Positions 36,938 through 46,406 of a DNA stretch of 64,000 nucleotides are shown here, piece by piece. The notes under the pieces were generated by a model. The model was not told where the DNA came from. It saw only the letters and a program-made list of their open reading frames with translations, and made no database searches. Numbering within the stretch: the stretch's first letter is position 1; each line of letters begins with the position of its first letter. The stretch spans positions 1 to 64,000 of the forward strand of contig NZ_CP092106.1 of assembly GCF_029016485.1 (NCBI RefSeq). Reading direction: 5' to 3'. The translations under genes and the position numbers were made by a program. This stretch comes from Vibrio sp. JC009 (GTDB lineage: Bacteria > Pseudomonadota > Gammaproteobacteria > Enterobacterales > Vibrionaceae).

Positions 36938-38953
36938 ATGAAGCTAAATCCAAGACAAGACGAAGCGGTAAAATATGTCTCAGGACCATGTCTGGTACTG
37001 GCTGGTGCCGGTTCGGGTAAAACGCGTGTTATCACTAATAAAATCGCTTATTTGGTTCAGCAGTGTGGTTATAAAGCCAGAAATATCGCAGCGGTAACCT
37101 TTACCAACAAAGCCGCCCGTGAGATGACTGAGCGTGTGGGTCAGACTCTTGGCAAGAAGGAATCCAGAGGCCTGATGGTTTCCACTTTCCACACGCTTGG
37201 TCTGAATATTATTCGTCGTGAGTATAAGGCTCTGGGCCTCAAGGCTGGTTTCTCCCTTTTTGACGATCAGGATCAGCTGGCGCTATTAAAAGAACTGACA
37301 GAAAAGCAGTTAGATGGTGACAAAGATTTGCTGAGACAGCTTCTCAGTACCATCTCCAACTGGAAGAACGATATGCTGACGCCGGATCAGGCAAAAGCTC
37401 AGGCCCGTTCTGAGCAAGAGCAACTGTTCGCCTTCTGTTTTGAGATGTATCAGATCCAGATGAAGGCCTATAACGCGCTGGATTTTGACGACCTGATCCT
37501 GATGCCGGTACTTCTGCTTAAAACCAATGAAGAGGTACGTCAGCGCTGGCAGTCGAAAATCAGATACCTTCTGGTGGATGAGTATCAGGATACCAACACC
37601 AGTCAGTACGAACTGGTGAAGCTGATTGTCGGTGAGCGTGGCCGCCTGACAGTGGTTGGGGATGATGATCAGTCAATCTATTCATGGCGCGGAGCAAAAC
37701 CGCAGAATCTGGTACTGCTTAGCCAGGATTATCCTAACCTGAAAGTGATTAAGCTGGAGCAGAACTACCGTTCAACCAGCCGCATTCTTCGTGCGGCGAA
37801 TATTCTGATTGCCAATAATCCGCATGTGTTTGAGAAGACGCTTTTTTCCGAGATCCCGGAAGGTGAAAAGCTTAAGGTTCTTACTGCTAAAAATGAAGAT
37901 CATGAAGCTGAGCGAATAACGGGTGAGCTTATTGCCCACAAGTTTCTGAATCGCACCGAGTATAAAGATTACGCCGTCCTGTACCGCGGCAACCATCAGT
38001 CCCGCCTGATAGAAAAGTCGCTGATGCAGAACCGGGTTCCTTACAAGATTTCCGGTGGCACCTCGTTTTTCGCCAGAGCCGAGATTAAAGATATCATGGC
38101 TTACCTGAAAGTGCTGGTGAACCCGGATGATGATAATGCTTTCCTGAGAATCGTGAATACGCCACGCCGAGAGATAGGCCCGGCTACACTGGAGAAGCTG
38201 GGCAGCTACGCTAATATGCGCGGAAAAAGTCTGTTTGAAGCCAGTTTTGAGCTTGGACTGGAGCAGCACCTGAAAGGGCGTGGCCTGGAAAACCTGCGTA
38301 AGTTTACCCAGTGGGTCGTGGCAATTTCCGATAATGCCGAGCGTGGTAACACGGTTGAAGCGGTTCGTTCTCTGGTTCGTGATATCAACTATGAAGACTG
38401 GTTGTACGAAACCTCAGCCAGTGCAAAAGCCGCAGAAATGCGTATGAAGAACGTTTCCGACCTTTATAGCTGGATTGTGGCTGACCTTGAAGGTGACAAC
38501 TACGATCAGGAAGAGAAAACCCTGAAAGAAGTAGTACAGCGCCTGACACTCAGAGATATGATGGAGCGCGGGGAAGACGACGATGATGCCGATCAGGTTC
38601 AGTTGATGACTCTGCATGCATCCAAAGGTCTTGAGTTTCCTTATGTCTACCTGATGGGAGCCGAAGAGGGTATCCTTCCGCACCAGACCAGTATCGATGA
38701 AGAAAACGTCGAAGAGGAGCGCCGCCTGGCGTATGTGGGGATTACTCGTGCGCAAAAAGAGCTGACCTTTACCCTGTGCAAAGAGCGTCGTCAGTTTGGT
38801 GAGCTAATCAAGCCACAACAAAGCCGTTTTCTGGATGAGCTGCCTTTTGATGATGTTGAGTGGGAAAGAGTGAAGAAACCCCAGACTCAGGAAGAACGAA
38901 TGGCAAAAGGGCAGGCACATATCGCGAATCTAAAGGCAATGTTTAAGAAGTAG
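36938..38953 (+). CDS. rep: ATP-dependent DNA helicase Rep
   Basis: Rep is a 3'-5' superfamily 1 helicase that helps replication forks pass protein roadblocks. The 671-aa length is the Rep size (673 in E. coli; UvrD is longer). Visible motifs are Walker [14 protein letters not shown] (about 22-34), Walker [25 protein letters not shown] and [19 protein letters not shown]. The start [14 protein letters not shown] is the Rep form. It is followed by convergent cytochrome c5. Confidence 0.95.
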   Translation: MKLNPRQDEAVKYVSGPCLVLAGAGSGKTRVITNKIAYLVQQCGYKARNIAAVTFTNKAAREMTERVGQTLGKKESRGLMVSTFHTLGLNIIRREYKALGLKAGFSLFDDQDQLALLKELTEKQLDGDKDLLRQLLSTISNWKNDMLTPDQAKAQARSEQEQLFAFCFEMYQIQMKAYNALDFDDLILMPVLLLKTNEEVRQRWQSKIRYLLVDEYQDTNTSQYELVKLIVGERGRLTVVGDDDQSIYSWRGAKPQNLVLLSQDYPNLKVIKLEQNYRSTSRILRAANILIANNPHVFEKTLFSEIPEGEKLKVLTAKNEDHEAERITGELIAHKFLNRTEYKDYAVLYRGNHQSRLIEKSLMQNRVPYKISGGTSFFARAEIKDIMAYLKVLVNPDDDNAFLRIVNTPRREIGPATLEKLGSYANMRGKSLFEASFELGLEQHLKGRGLENLRKFTQWVVAISDNAERGNTVEAVRSLVRDINYEDWLYETSASAKAAEMRMKNVSDLYSWIVADLEGDNYDQEEKTLKEVVQRLTLRDMMERGEDDDDADQVQLMTLHASKGLEFPYVYLMGAEEGILPHQTSIDEENVEEERRLAYVGITRAQKELTFTLCKERRQFGELIKPQQSRFLDELPFDDVEWERVKKPQTQEERMAKGQAHIANLKAMFKK

Positions 38954-39005
38954 CGTTTTCCTTGAGAGTAAGAAAAGGGTTAGACAAAAAATCTAACCCA
39001 TAGCC

Positions 39006-39422
39006 CTATAGCCCCTCAATCATATACTCAACAGTCGCAACAATCTCATCATCCGAACAATCCATACAAGACCCTTTAACCGGCATCGCATTAAAGCCGT
39101 TTATGGCGTGATCAGTCAGAATCTCCATTCCCTGAGCAATACGCGGTGCCCATTGTTCCGCGTTACCTTTTAGTGGAGCTCCGGAAACTCCGGTTGCATG
39201 ACAGGCTGTGCAGAAGGTGTTGTAAATGGTAGTGGCATCCCGTGGGCCGGTGGGTTCCTCAACCACTGGCTCTGCTCCTGTAAGATAAACATCACCGACG
39301 GGTTTAATTCGTTCCGCGATTGCATCATGGTCTTTATTATTTGCGGTTGAGGCAAATAATGCAGTGGAAAAGGCGGCGAGTGCTGTAACCAATATCCGAA
39401 TGATTTTTTGAGACATATCCAT
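39006..39422 (-). CDS. Periplasmic cytochrome c5-type protein
   Basis: A small secreted class I c-type cytochrome for periplasmic electron transfer. The 138-aa precursor has a signal peptide (KIIRILVTALAAFSTALFAS), one haem motif CTACH at about 71-75, a later Met ligand region (NAMPVKG) and a second CMDC pair that in cytochrome c5 forms a disulfide. An alternative start two codons later (MSQKII) is possible. The stop codon falls in a degenerate copy of the octamer repeat found at fadA and ilvY. Confidence 0.88.
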   Translation of the reverse strand: MDMSQKIIRILVTALAAFSTALFASTANNKDHDAIAERIKPVGDVYLTGAEPVVEEPTGPRDATTIYNTFCTACHATGVSGAPLKGNAEQWAPRIAQGMEILTDHAINGFNAMPVKGSCMDCSDDEIVATVEYMIEGL

Positions 39423-39699
39423 TAGCTCACTTTACGGTAATTGTTCTTTGCATCGTTTACCAAGGCTCATTGATAAACTGTTTTTCTTTAATGTCTTAAA
39501 TGATAAATAACTGTTAATTTAATGTAAATATCGAGCGATTATATCCTTTAATAATAGAGTGATAAACAGAAAAACCTTCACGATAAGGGCTCTATCACAC
39601 GTTAATTGCTGAAAAAGACAACAATTGATAAAAAAACTGCAAAAAAAGCTAGACGGCGAATGATGATATACGTATTATTCCACTCCGCCGATAGGGCAT

Positions 39700-39776
<77 letters not shown>

Positions 39777-39814
39777 TTTCATCCGGTAGGTAAACAGGGC
39801 GGCAAAAAAACATT

Positions 39815-39891
39815 GGTGGCTATAGCTCAGTTGGTAGAGCCCTGGATTGTGATTCCAGTTGTCGCGAGTTCAAGTCTCGTTAGCCACCCCA
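39815..39891 (+). tRNA. tRNA-His (GTG), copy 1
   Basis: Anticodon GTG in loop TTGTGAT, extra 5' G(-1) opposite C73 as in all tRNA-His, encoded CCA. Identical to the copy at 40069. Confidence 0.97.
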
Positions 39892-39945
39892 TTATTTCGG
39901 TAGCATTGCTTCCGGTTTTGATTAAATTCGAAACGAAACTTTAGT

Positions 39946-40022
<77 letters not shown>

Positions 40023-40029
40023 CTACAAT

Positions 40030-40056
40030 AAAGCCTCGTCACAGGACGAGGCTTTT
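40030..40056 (+). terminator. Terminator between tRNA-Pro copy 1 and tRNA-His copy 2
   Basis: AAAGCCTCGTC pairs perfectly with GACGAGGCTTT around ACAG, followed by TTAC. Only 12 bases separate it from the next tRNA gene, too few for a promoter. Confidence 0.75.
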
Positions 40057-40068
40057 ACTTCTCTCAGT

Positions 40069-40145
40069 GGTGGCTATAGCTCAGTTGGTAGAGCCCTGGA
40101 TTGTGATTCCAGTTGTCGCGAGTTCAAGTCTCGTTAGCCACCCCA
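40069..40145 (+). tRNA. tRNA-His (GTG), copy 2
   Basis: Sequence-identical to tRNA-His at 39815, with G(-1) and encoded CCA. Part of a duplicated His-Pro-terminator unit. Confidence 0.97.
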
Positions 40146-40154
40146 TTATTCTGT

Positions 40155-40231
<77 letters not shown>

Positions 40232-40237
40232 CTATAT

Positions 40238-40266
40238 AAAGCCTCGTCGTTCGACGGGGCTTTTTC
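40238..40266 (+). terminator. Terminator of the tRNA cluster
   Basis: AAAGCCTCGTC pairs with GACGGGGCTTT around GTTC, followed by more T. It is a diverged duplicate of the hairpin at 40030. Confidence 0.85.
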
Positions 40267-40935
40267 GATCCTGGGGTTGCTATAAAACCACCGCTCTCTG
40301 TTTTCTATTCAATAAACCACCCTGTTATACCAGTAATTAGCTATTAGCGATTTTGACAAGCAAGGATGAACAGATAATTGCTGGGATTGGTATTAGGCTA
40401 TTCGTTCTTACTACAAGATTTGCGCACCGATATAGTGCGGATTGTTGCACCATATTGAAACTGTAATTATAGATTTGGACTATACTGGTCTGGATATAAA
40501 GCCTTTTTCGGATGTATATGCTTGTCAGAGTGGCAAGTGTAATAAATCGCACTTATAGCTGTTTTGGAGTTATATGTCTGTTGTGGGTCGTCGAGTTGGG
40601 TTTTATGTCTAAAATCTGGCTTGTTTGTGATAAATGTTACTGCTCTTACCAGGTTGCCTGGAATAATCATTCATTTGAGTGTTTTTGCTTTTCAATATAT
40701 TGAACTTGGTTTTTAAGGTTTTTTCCAATGAAAATGCTGTTATTTGCGGTTTTTTTGGTTTTTTTCTTAAAAAGTTCAAGATGAATGAAAATAGCTCATG
40801 TCGCATACTTATTGAGTTTGTATGCTTTAAAAATTGTTATTAGCCGTGTTTTATCCTATTATTGTTGCTTTCTTGTGAACTAATTGCCAAATTAGGTGAT
40901 TAATAACTAAACAGAGTTTTGTTCTGTTTGGTGAA
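40267..40935. other. AT-rich 670-bp intergenic region before the peptide transporter
   Basis: No convincing gene is present: the frames here are short, lack ribosome-binding sites and have unlike composition. The only structured items are the NtrC-like palindrome at 40421 and, just past the end, the -24/-12 promoter at 40936. A small RNA cannot be excluded, because the stretch is long for this compact genome. Confidence 0.6.
40421..40440. promoter_or_regulatory. NtrC-like enhancer palindrome
   Basis: TGCGCACCGATATAGTGCGG fits the NtrC pattern GCACC-N5-GGTGC at all but one position of the arms. A half site, TTGCACCATATTG, follows at 40445. Together they resemble the paired NtrC sites upstream of glnA. 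They lie about 500 bp before the sigma54-like promoter. Confidence 0.45.
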
Positions 40936-40951
40936 TGGAATCAATTTTGCA
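40936..40951 (+). promoter_or_regulatory. Sigma54-type (-24/-12) promoter of the peptide transporter operon
   Basis: TGGAATCAATTTTGCA has GG and GC at the fixed 10-bp separation and matches TGGNNN-N5-TTGCA. Transcription would start near 40962, leaving a leader of about 27 nt that includes the GAGGT ribosome-binding site of the first gene. Spacing is fully consistent with a working promoter. Confidence 0.6.
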
Positions 40952-40988
40952 TACTGGGCGGTGGAACCCAAGTATTAGAGGTCTGGTA

Positions 40989-42701
40989 ATGTCCCTTTTA
41001 GAAGTTAAAAACCTTCGTATCGAATATCCGTCACGACATGGTGTTCATGCTGCGGTAAAAGAGCTTTCGTTTTCTATAGAACGAGGTGAGATAGTTGGTG
41101 TTGTTGGTGAGTCTGGCGCCGGTAAGTCTACAGTTGGTAATGCCGTCATCGATCTTCTGAGCCCTCCGGGTCTTATTGCCAGCGGTGATGTTTATCTGGA
41201 TGGTGAAAAAATCTCAGGATTATCACCGGAACAGATGCGTAAGGTACGTGGTTCTAAGATTGGATTTATCTTCCAGGATCCGATGACATCGCTAAATCCG
41301 CTATTTACTGTGGAACAGCAGTTAAAAGAAACCATTCACGCCAATATGAAGGTCTCTGATGAAGAGGCTTATGAGCGCGCCCTGAACCTGATGAAGCAGG
41401 TTGGTATTCCTCAGCCAGAAAACAGACTAAAGCAGTTCCCGCACCAGTTTTCCGGTGGTATGCGCCAGCGTGTTGTTATTGCAATCGCACTGGCCGGTGA
41501 GCCTGATCTGATTATTGCCGATGAACCGACAACCGCACTGGACGTTTCCATTCAGGATCAGATCCTGAACCTGATTCGTGAGCTTTGCGTGAAGAACAAC
41601 GTGGGCTGTATGCTGGTAACCCACGATATGGGTGTGGTTTCCAACGTGACTGACAAAGTAGCGGTCATGTATCGCGGTGATCTGGTTGAGTTCGGCAAGA
41701 CAGAGAAAGTCCTTGGTGACCCGGATCATTCTTACACCCGAAGCCTGATTTCTGCCGTTCCCCGTTCAGATATTAAATTAGACCGTTTCCCGCTGGTAAG
41801 CTATATCGAAGAAGCAACCGAGATGGAGCCTCTTGATGTTAAAAACCACTGGTTAGGACAGAGTGAAGATCAGAGATCATATACAGGCCCTCTGCTTAAT
41901 GTAGAGAAGGTTAATCTGCGCTTTATTACTAAGGACTCTCTGTTTGAAAGCCGCCGCGAATACGTTCAGGCTTCTAACAATGTAAGCTTTGAAGTATTTG
42001 AGGGTGAAACCTTTGGCCTGGTAGGTGAGTCCGGCTCTGGTAAGTCGACCATTGCCCGGGTTATTGCCGGCCTTTATGCGCCAAACTCAGGTAAGGTTAG
42101 CTTTGAAGGTATCGACCTGACAGCACTGAAGTCTGAAAACGAGCGTCGCCCGCTTCGCCGTCAGATGCAGATGGTATTCCAGAACCCATACACCTCAATG
42201 AACCCTCGAATGAAGATATTCGATATCATTGCAGAGCCTATTCGCTTCCACAAACTGACCCGCAATGAAACAGAAACCCGTCAGATTGTGAACGATCTGC
42301 TGGAACACGTGGGGTTGGGAGTTATGGCGGGTGTGAAGTATCCACATGAATTCTCCGGTGGTCAGCGTCAGCGTATCTCTATTGCACGCGCCCTTGCGAC
42401 CCGTCCGCGTCTGCTTATCTGTGATGAGCCGACTTCGGCACTGGATGTATCTGTACAGGCTCAGATTCTTAACCTGCTGAAAGATCTGCAGGATGAGTTG
42501 AACCTGACAATGCTGTTTATCAGTCATGACTTGCCGGTTATTCGCCAGATGTGTGACCGAATCGGTGTAATGAAGATGGGAACCTTGCTAGAAGTAGCAC
42601 CTACAGAACAGTTATTTAACGACCCACAACACGAATACAGTAAGCAGCTGATTTCTCTGATGCCTGAATTTACAGGTTTAAGAGAAGATCTGACTGCCTG
42701 A
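40989..42701 (+). CDS. Peptide ABC transporter, fused ATP-binding protein (DppD-DppF type)
   Basis: A 570-aa protein with two complete ABC nucleotide-binding domains in one chain, replacing the separate DppD/OppD and DppF/OppF subunits. Domain 1 has Walker [10 protein letters not shown] (about 39-47) and signature FSGGMRQR; domain 2 has Walker [10 protein letters not shown] (about 347) and signature FSGGQRQR; both have DEPT(T/S)ALD Walker B ends. Each is followed by an oligopeptide-type C-terminal extension ([30 protein letters not shown]). The start at 40989 ([13 protein letters not shown]) has GAGGT upstream; the frame continues 18 codons further but through the -24/-12 promoter. It is the first gene of the operon. 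Confidence 0.9.
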   Translation: MSLLEVKNLRIEYPSRHGVHAAVKELSFSIERGEIVGVVGESGAGKSTVGNAVIDLLSPPGLIASGDVYLDGEKISGLSPEQMRKVRGSKIGFIFQDPMTSLNPLFTVEQQLKETIHANMKVSDEEAYERALNLMKQVGIPQPENRLKQFPHQFSGGMRQRVVIAIALAGEPDLIIADEPTTALDVSIQDQILNLIRELCVKNNVGCMLVTHDMGVVSNVTDKVAVMYRGDLVEFGKTEKVLGDPDHSYTRSLISAVPRSDIKLDRFPLVSYIEEATEMEPLDVKNHWLGQSEDQRSYTGPLLNVEKVNLRFITKDSLFESRREYVQASNNVSFEVFEGETFGLVGESGSGKSTIARVIAGLYAPNSGKVSFEGIDLTALKSENERRPLRRQMQMVFQNPYTSMNPRMKIFDIIAEPIRFHKLTRNETETRQIVNDLLEHVGLGVMAGVKYPHEFSGGQRQRISIARALATRPRLLICDEPTSALDVSVQAQILNLLKDLQDELNLTMLFISHDLPVIRQMCDRIGVMKMGTLLEVAPTEQLFNDPQHEYSKQLISLMPEFTGLREDLTA

Positions 42702-43148
42702 TAAAAGTAAAACCAGATTTTGCCGGAAGAAAGCCGTTTTCTCTTCCGGCAGAGAAAGTTCTTGAGCCTAACGCTCTGGAAAAAACAGTAACAGAAGCAA
42801 ATACAACAATTAAGGGATACGGATTCCCGCATAAGGAGTTATGCATGAAAACCATAAAGACCAAACTGGCAGTAGCTCTAATGGCAGCAGGGCTTAGCTT
42901 TAGCGCAGCTGCTGCAGATATCACCGTTGCTTATGATGCCGATCCAATCTCACTGGATCCGCATGAACAGCTTTCTGGTGGTACATTGCAAATGTCTCAC
43001 ATGGTGTTTGACCCACTGGTACGCTACACACAAGACTTGGACTTCGAAGCGCGTCTTGCATCTAGTACCTAAACACAGAAGTTATGATCGATTGAATTTA
43101 GTACACCAAGGTGGTGTCTCACCTCTTTGGTGCACTAAAGCTGCATAA

Positions 43149-43646
43149 TTAAATAACCGGTATCTGGGAGTCAGGCAAAGTCACCCGAATACTTCGCGGT
43201 TTACGCGGCTGTTTTTCAATAAGTCCTTTTTTCTCCAGATTTTTAATCATCTGATTAACAGTGGGAGCGGTTACTTTAAAGTAGTGCTCCATTTCGGCGT
43301 AAGCCGGGGGAAAACCACGCATCTTGGTGTATTGATGAATAAAAGCCAGATATTGACCTTGTTTCTCCGTGTACGGAATATCCGGCGGCTCCGGTAGCGA
43401 TAACAATAGTTCAGCTGGAACATTAACAAAGAGACTTCGGGCAACACCGGGGGACTTAATTATCCACTTTTTCTTTTCTAGGTTTTTTATCATTTGATTC
43501 ACTGTAGGGGCGGTGACTTTGAAGTAAGCCTGGATATCAGCGAAGGCTGGCGGGATCCCTCTCAATCGTGTGTATTCGAGAATATAAGTCAGATATTTTC
43601 GCTCTTTTTCCGTAAATGCGTAATTTTCAGGGTCAGGGATCGACAC
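43149..43646 (-). CDS. Tandem LexA-like winged-helix protein, IS passenger gene
   Basis: This 165-aa protein is made of two copies of a LexA-type N-terminal DNA-binding domain (about 11-77 and 93-160). Each copy has the LexA layout: TEK(E/Q).(K/Q)YL..I..YT..RG.PPA.A(D/E), then a recognition helix region (FKVTAPTVNQMIKNLEKK, the same in both copies) and a basic wing ending in RS. There is no S24 peptidase domain, so it is not LexA. The start is uncertain: GTG 43646 has AAAAGG 6 bases upstream; TTG 43682 would add 12 residues. It lies inside the IS, divergent from the transposase with about 51 bp between starts. A regulatory role on the IS is inference. Confidence 0.8.
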   Translation of the reverse strand: MSIPDPENYAFTEKERKYLTYILEYTRLRGIPPAFADIQAYFKVTAPTVNQMIKNLEKKKWIIKSPGVARSLFVNVPAELLLSLPEPPDIPYTEKQGQYLAFIHQYTKMRGFPPAYAEMEHYFKVTAPTVNQMIKNLEKKGLIEKQPRKPRSIRVTLPDSQIPVI

Positions 43647-43697
43647 AGCAAGCCTTTTGTGATCAAGTATGGTGGTTATCAATACCGAGATTGTGCC

Positions 43698-44816
43698 ATG
43701 AATGTCAAATACGTTGTAGAGCTGAGTAATGAAGAACGAGATACGTTAATAAAACTCACGTCAAAAGGTAAGGAAAGCGCCAGAAAACTCAAAAGAGCCC
43801 AACTGTTATTACTTGCCGATGACGGCAAGCAAGACAAAGACATTGTCGAACTGCTTCATATCAGTACATCAACCATTTACCGGACCAAGAAACGATTTGT
43901 CGAAGAGGGTTTGCCTGAAGCTTTGAATGAAGGAAGAAGAACAGGTTGCCCGCGCAAGCTCGATGCTGTCAGTGATGCATTGTTGACGGCCATTGCCTGT
44001 AGTGAGCCACCAGAAGGTTGTGGCCGGTGGACATTAAACCTAATCGCCGATGAATTTATGGCCTTGGTGGAAGGAGAATCGATATCAGTTGAGACGATTC
44101 GAAGGCAGCTCAAGAGCAACGATTTGAAACCCTGGCAGAAAAAGATGTGGTGCGTTGGTGATATGAATGCCGAATATATTGCCCGCATGGAGCATGTGCT
44201 TGACTTGTACAGTCGTCCAGCTATTCCCGATGAACCACTAATCAACTTTGATGAGGCGATGAAACAATTGGTGGCAGATATTAAGCCATCAACTCAGGCT
44301 AAGTCAGGGCAACCTCCGAGAGAAGACTATGAATACAAGCGAGTGGCGGTGGCTAATCTGTTCATGTTTTATGACTGTCACCGAGGGTGGAGAAAAGTCA
44401 AAGAAACAGAAAATAAAAAGGCTGAGGACTTTGCACAATGTATGAAGGAGTTGGTGGATATCCACTACCCTGAAGCTAAGAAAATTCATGTCGTGATGGA
44501 CAACTTTGGCACGCATACAGAGGCTTCACTCTATAAGGCATTTGAACCAGCAGAGGCCCGGAGGCTTCTGAGCCAATTGGAATTTCACTATACCCCTAAG
44601 CATGCCAGTTGGCTGAATAAAGTGGAAATTGAAATAGGGGTCATGAACAGACAATGTCTGAATCAAAGGATCCCGACATGGGAGAAATTACGCAATGAAC
44701 TGGATGCGTGGGAAACGCGAAGGAATCAGGAAAAAGCTTCTATCAACTGGCAGTTTGACATAGAAGCAGCACGAGAAAAGTTCACCAAAGCCTACGCCAA
44801 ACTACGAAAGAAATAG
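43698..44816 (+). CDS. IS630-family DDE transposase
   Basis: A 372-aa transposase: N-terminal Homeodomain-like helix-turn-helix segments (ARKLKRAQLLLLADDG, DIVELLHISTSTIYRTKKRF), a linker (NEGRRTGCPRKLD) and the RNase H-like catalytic core with motifs NFDEAMKQL, HVVMDNFGTH and HASWLNKVEIEI, giving the Asp, Asp and Glu ligands. The frame is full length with no internal stop, so the element may be active. ATG 43698 is the most likely start; the frame is open upstream only because it overlaps the divergent gene. Confidence 0.93.
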   Translation: MNVKYVVELSNEERDTLIKLTSKGKESARKLKRAQLLLLADDGKQDKDIVELLHISTSTIYRTKKRFVEEGLPEALNEGRRTGCPRKLDAVSDALLTAIACSEPPEGCGRWTLNLIADEFMALVEGESISVETIRRQLKSNDLKPWQKKMWCVGDMNAEYIARMEHVLDLYSRPAIPDEPLINFDEAMKQLVADIKPSTQAKSGQPPREDYEYKRVAVANLFMFYDCHRGWRKVKETENKKAEDFAQCMKELVDIHYPEAKKIHVVMDNFGTHTEASLYKAFEPAEARRLLSQLEFHYTPKHASWLNKVEIEIGVMNRQCLNQRIPTWEKLRNELDAWETRRNQEKASINWQFDIEAAREKFTKAYAKLRKK

Positions 44817-46406
44817 CGTAGGCTCAATATGTCAGAACTTATGTGTCGGAGTACTAGCTGGGAGCGGATAGATGACAAAACTTTCCGTTTCAACCTACGT
44901 AAGGGTGTTAAGTTCCACTCAGGTAATGAAATGACAGCTGATGATGTGGTATGGACTTTTGAACGCCTGAAGTCATCTGCAGACTTTAAAGCCATCTTTG
45001 CTCCTTATGAGAAGATGGTAAAGGTGGATGACTATACCGTTGATCTGGTATCTAACATTGCATATCCGCTGGTTCTTCAGACTGCAACTTACATCTTCCC
45101 TATGGATAGCAAGTTCTACTCAGGTACAACAGAAGATGGTAAAGACAAGTCAGAAATTGTTAAGTCTGGGGACACTTTTGCATCAACAAATACTTCAGGT
45201 ACAGGCCCATTCAAGGTTGTATATCGTGAACAAGGTATCAAGTTGGATTTCGCTCGTTTTGATGGGTACTGGGATACAGAATCAAAAGGTAATGTTGATA
45301 ACTTGACTTTGGTACCAATCAAAGAAGACGCGACTCGTGTAGCAGCACTGCTTTCTGGTGATGTCGATATGATTGCTCCGGTTGCTCCAAATGATCACAA
45401 GCGTGTTAAGCAGGCTAAAGGCATTGATTTAGTAACACTGCCAGGTACCCGTATCATCACTTTCCAGATGAACCAGAGCACTCAGCCAGCGTTTAAAGAT
45501 GTACGCGTTCGTCAGGCTATTGTTCATGCCATTAACAATGAAGGTATTGCTAAGAAGATCATGAAAGGCTTCGCTACACCGGCGGGTCAGCAGGGGCCTT
45601 CAGGTTATGCTGGTTATGATGCAGAGCTTCAGCCACGCTATGATCTGAAAAAAGCGAAGAAGCTGATGAAGGAAGCTGGTTATGCTGATGGTTTTGCGAT
45701 TTCAATGATTGCACCAAACAACCGTTACGTGAATGACGCAAAAATTGCTCAGTCTGTTGCTGCAATGCTATCTAAAATCGGTATCAAGGTTGATCTGAAG
45801 ACTATGCCTAAGGCTCAGTACTGGCCTGAGTTTGACAAGTGTGAAGCTGATATGCTGATGATTGGCTGGCACTCAGATACAGAAGATTCAGCAAACTTCT
45901 CTGAGTTCCTGACAATGACCCGTAACGAAGAAACCGGTCGAGGTCAGTACAACTGTGGCCACTACTCAAATGCAGACGTAGACCGCCTGGTTGAAGAGTC
46001 AAATGTTGAAACCGATACCGCTAAGCGTAATAAGATGCTTCAGCAGGTAGAAGCAACGCTTTATAACGAAGCTGCGTTTGTTCCTCTGCACTGGCAGAAC
46101 CTGGCTTGGGGTGCGAAGTCTAATGTTGACATCCAGCCTATCGTTAACGCTATGAACTTCCCTTACTTTGGCGACCTTGTTGTTAAGTAAGGAATTCAGC
46201 TAGTCATCCCGGATAACTGCCATGGTGGTTATCCGGGATCTGTTTTCAGCGTGTTGCTGAGTTAACGCAGCAGTGCGCTTAAATCAGATTTCCTTTATTC
46301 GGAAGTGACAGAGCATTTATGAGCTAATCCTTGTTTCAGTCGGGGTTAGCTCTATTTTTGAATAAACGTTTAGACTGAATATTGATTTATTTTTAAGGGG
46401 CAGGAA

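Larger units (their letters stand above)
43065..44854 (+). mobile_element. IS630-family-like insertion sequence, 1,790 bp, TA target duplication
   Basis: The element begins GTACCTAAACACAGAAGTTATG and ends with the complement of GTACTCCGACACATAAGTTCTG. These terminal inverted repeats match at about 22 of 31 positions. TA is duplicated at 43063-43064 and 44855-44856, the hallmark of IS630/Tc1-mariner elements. It carries a transposase gene and, divergently, a gene for a tandem winged-helix protein. A long inverted repeat (43097-43139, arms TTTAGT.CACCAA) follows the latter gene and may terminate it. IS630 elements are usually near 1.1-1.2 kb with one gene, so this one is enlarged. Confidence 0.88.
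42845..46190 (+). pseudogene. Periplasmic peptide-binding protein gene (SBP family 5), split by an IS element
   Basis: The 5' part (42845-43064) encodes a signal peptide (MKTIKTKLAVALMAAGLSFS) and the start of a family 5 solute-binding protein (VAYDADPISLDPHEQLSGG). The rest (44857-46190) continues with SWERIDDKTFRFNLRKGVKF through to NFPYFGDLVVK. Between them is an IS630-like element plus a duplicated TA. Removing 1,792 bp leaves 1,554 bp, an intact frame of 517 codons plus stop, so there is no other damage and the insertion is probably recent. As it stands, the 5' fragment ends at a stop inside the IS (43070-43072), and the 3' fragment could only be made without a signal peptide, for example from ATG 44829. 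Export and function should be lost. Confidence 0.92.

Noticed and set aside
40512..40703. 63-codon frame in the intergenic region before the peptide transporter
   Set aside because: No Shine-Dalgarno, cysteine- and aromatic-rich low-complexity translation, and overlapping frames on the other strand; typical of AT-rich non-coding DNA.
42719..42760. GCCGGAAGA/TCTTCCGGC hairpin after the fused ATPase considered as an operon terminator
   Set aside because: The stem has no T-run and the binding-protein gene follows with its own ribosome-binding site; it more likely stabilises or processes the mRNA.
43149..43646. Calling the passenger protein LexA
   Set aside because: It lacks the S24 peptidase domain with the Ala-Gly cleavage site and Ser/Lys dyad and has two DNA-binding domains.
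43494..43697. N-terminal 68-codon extension of the transposase frame
   Set aside because: It is the antisense of the winged-helix passenger gene; the transposase family starts near MNVKYVVELSNEERD at 43698.
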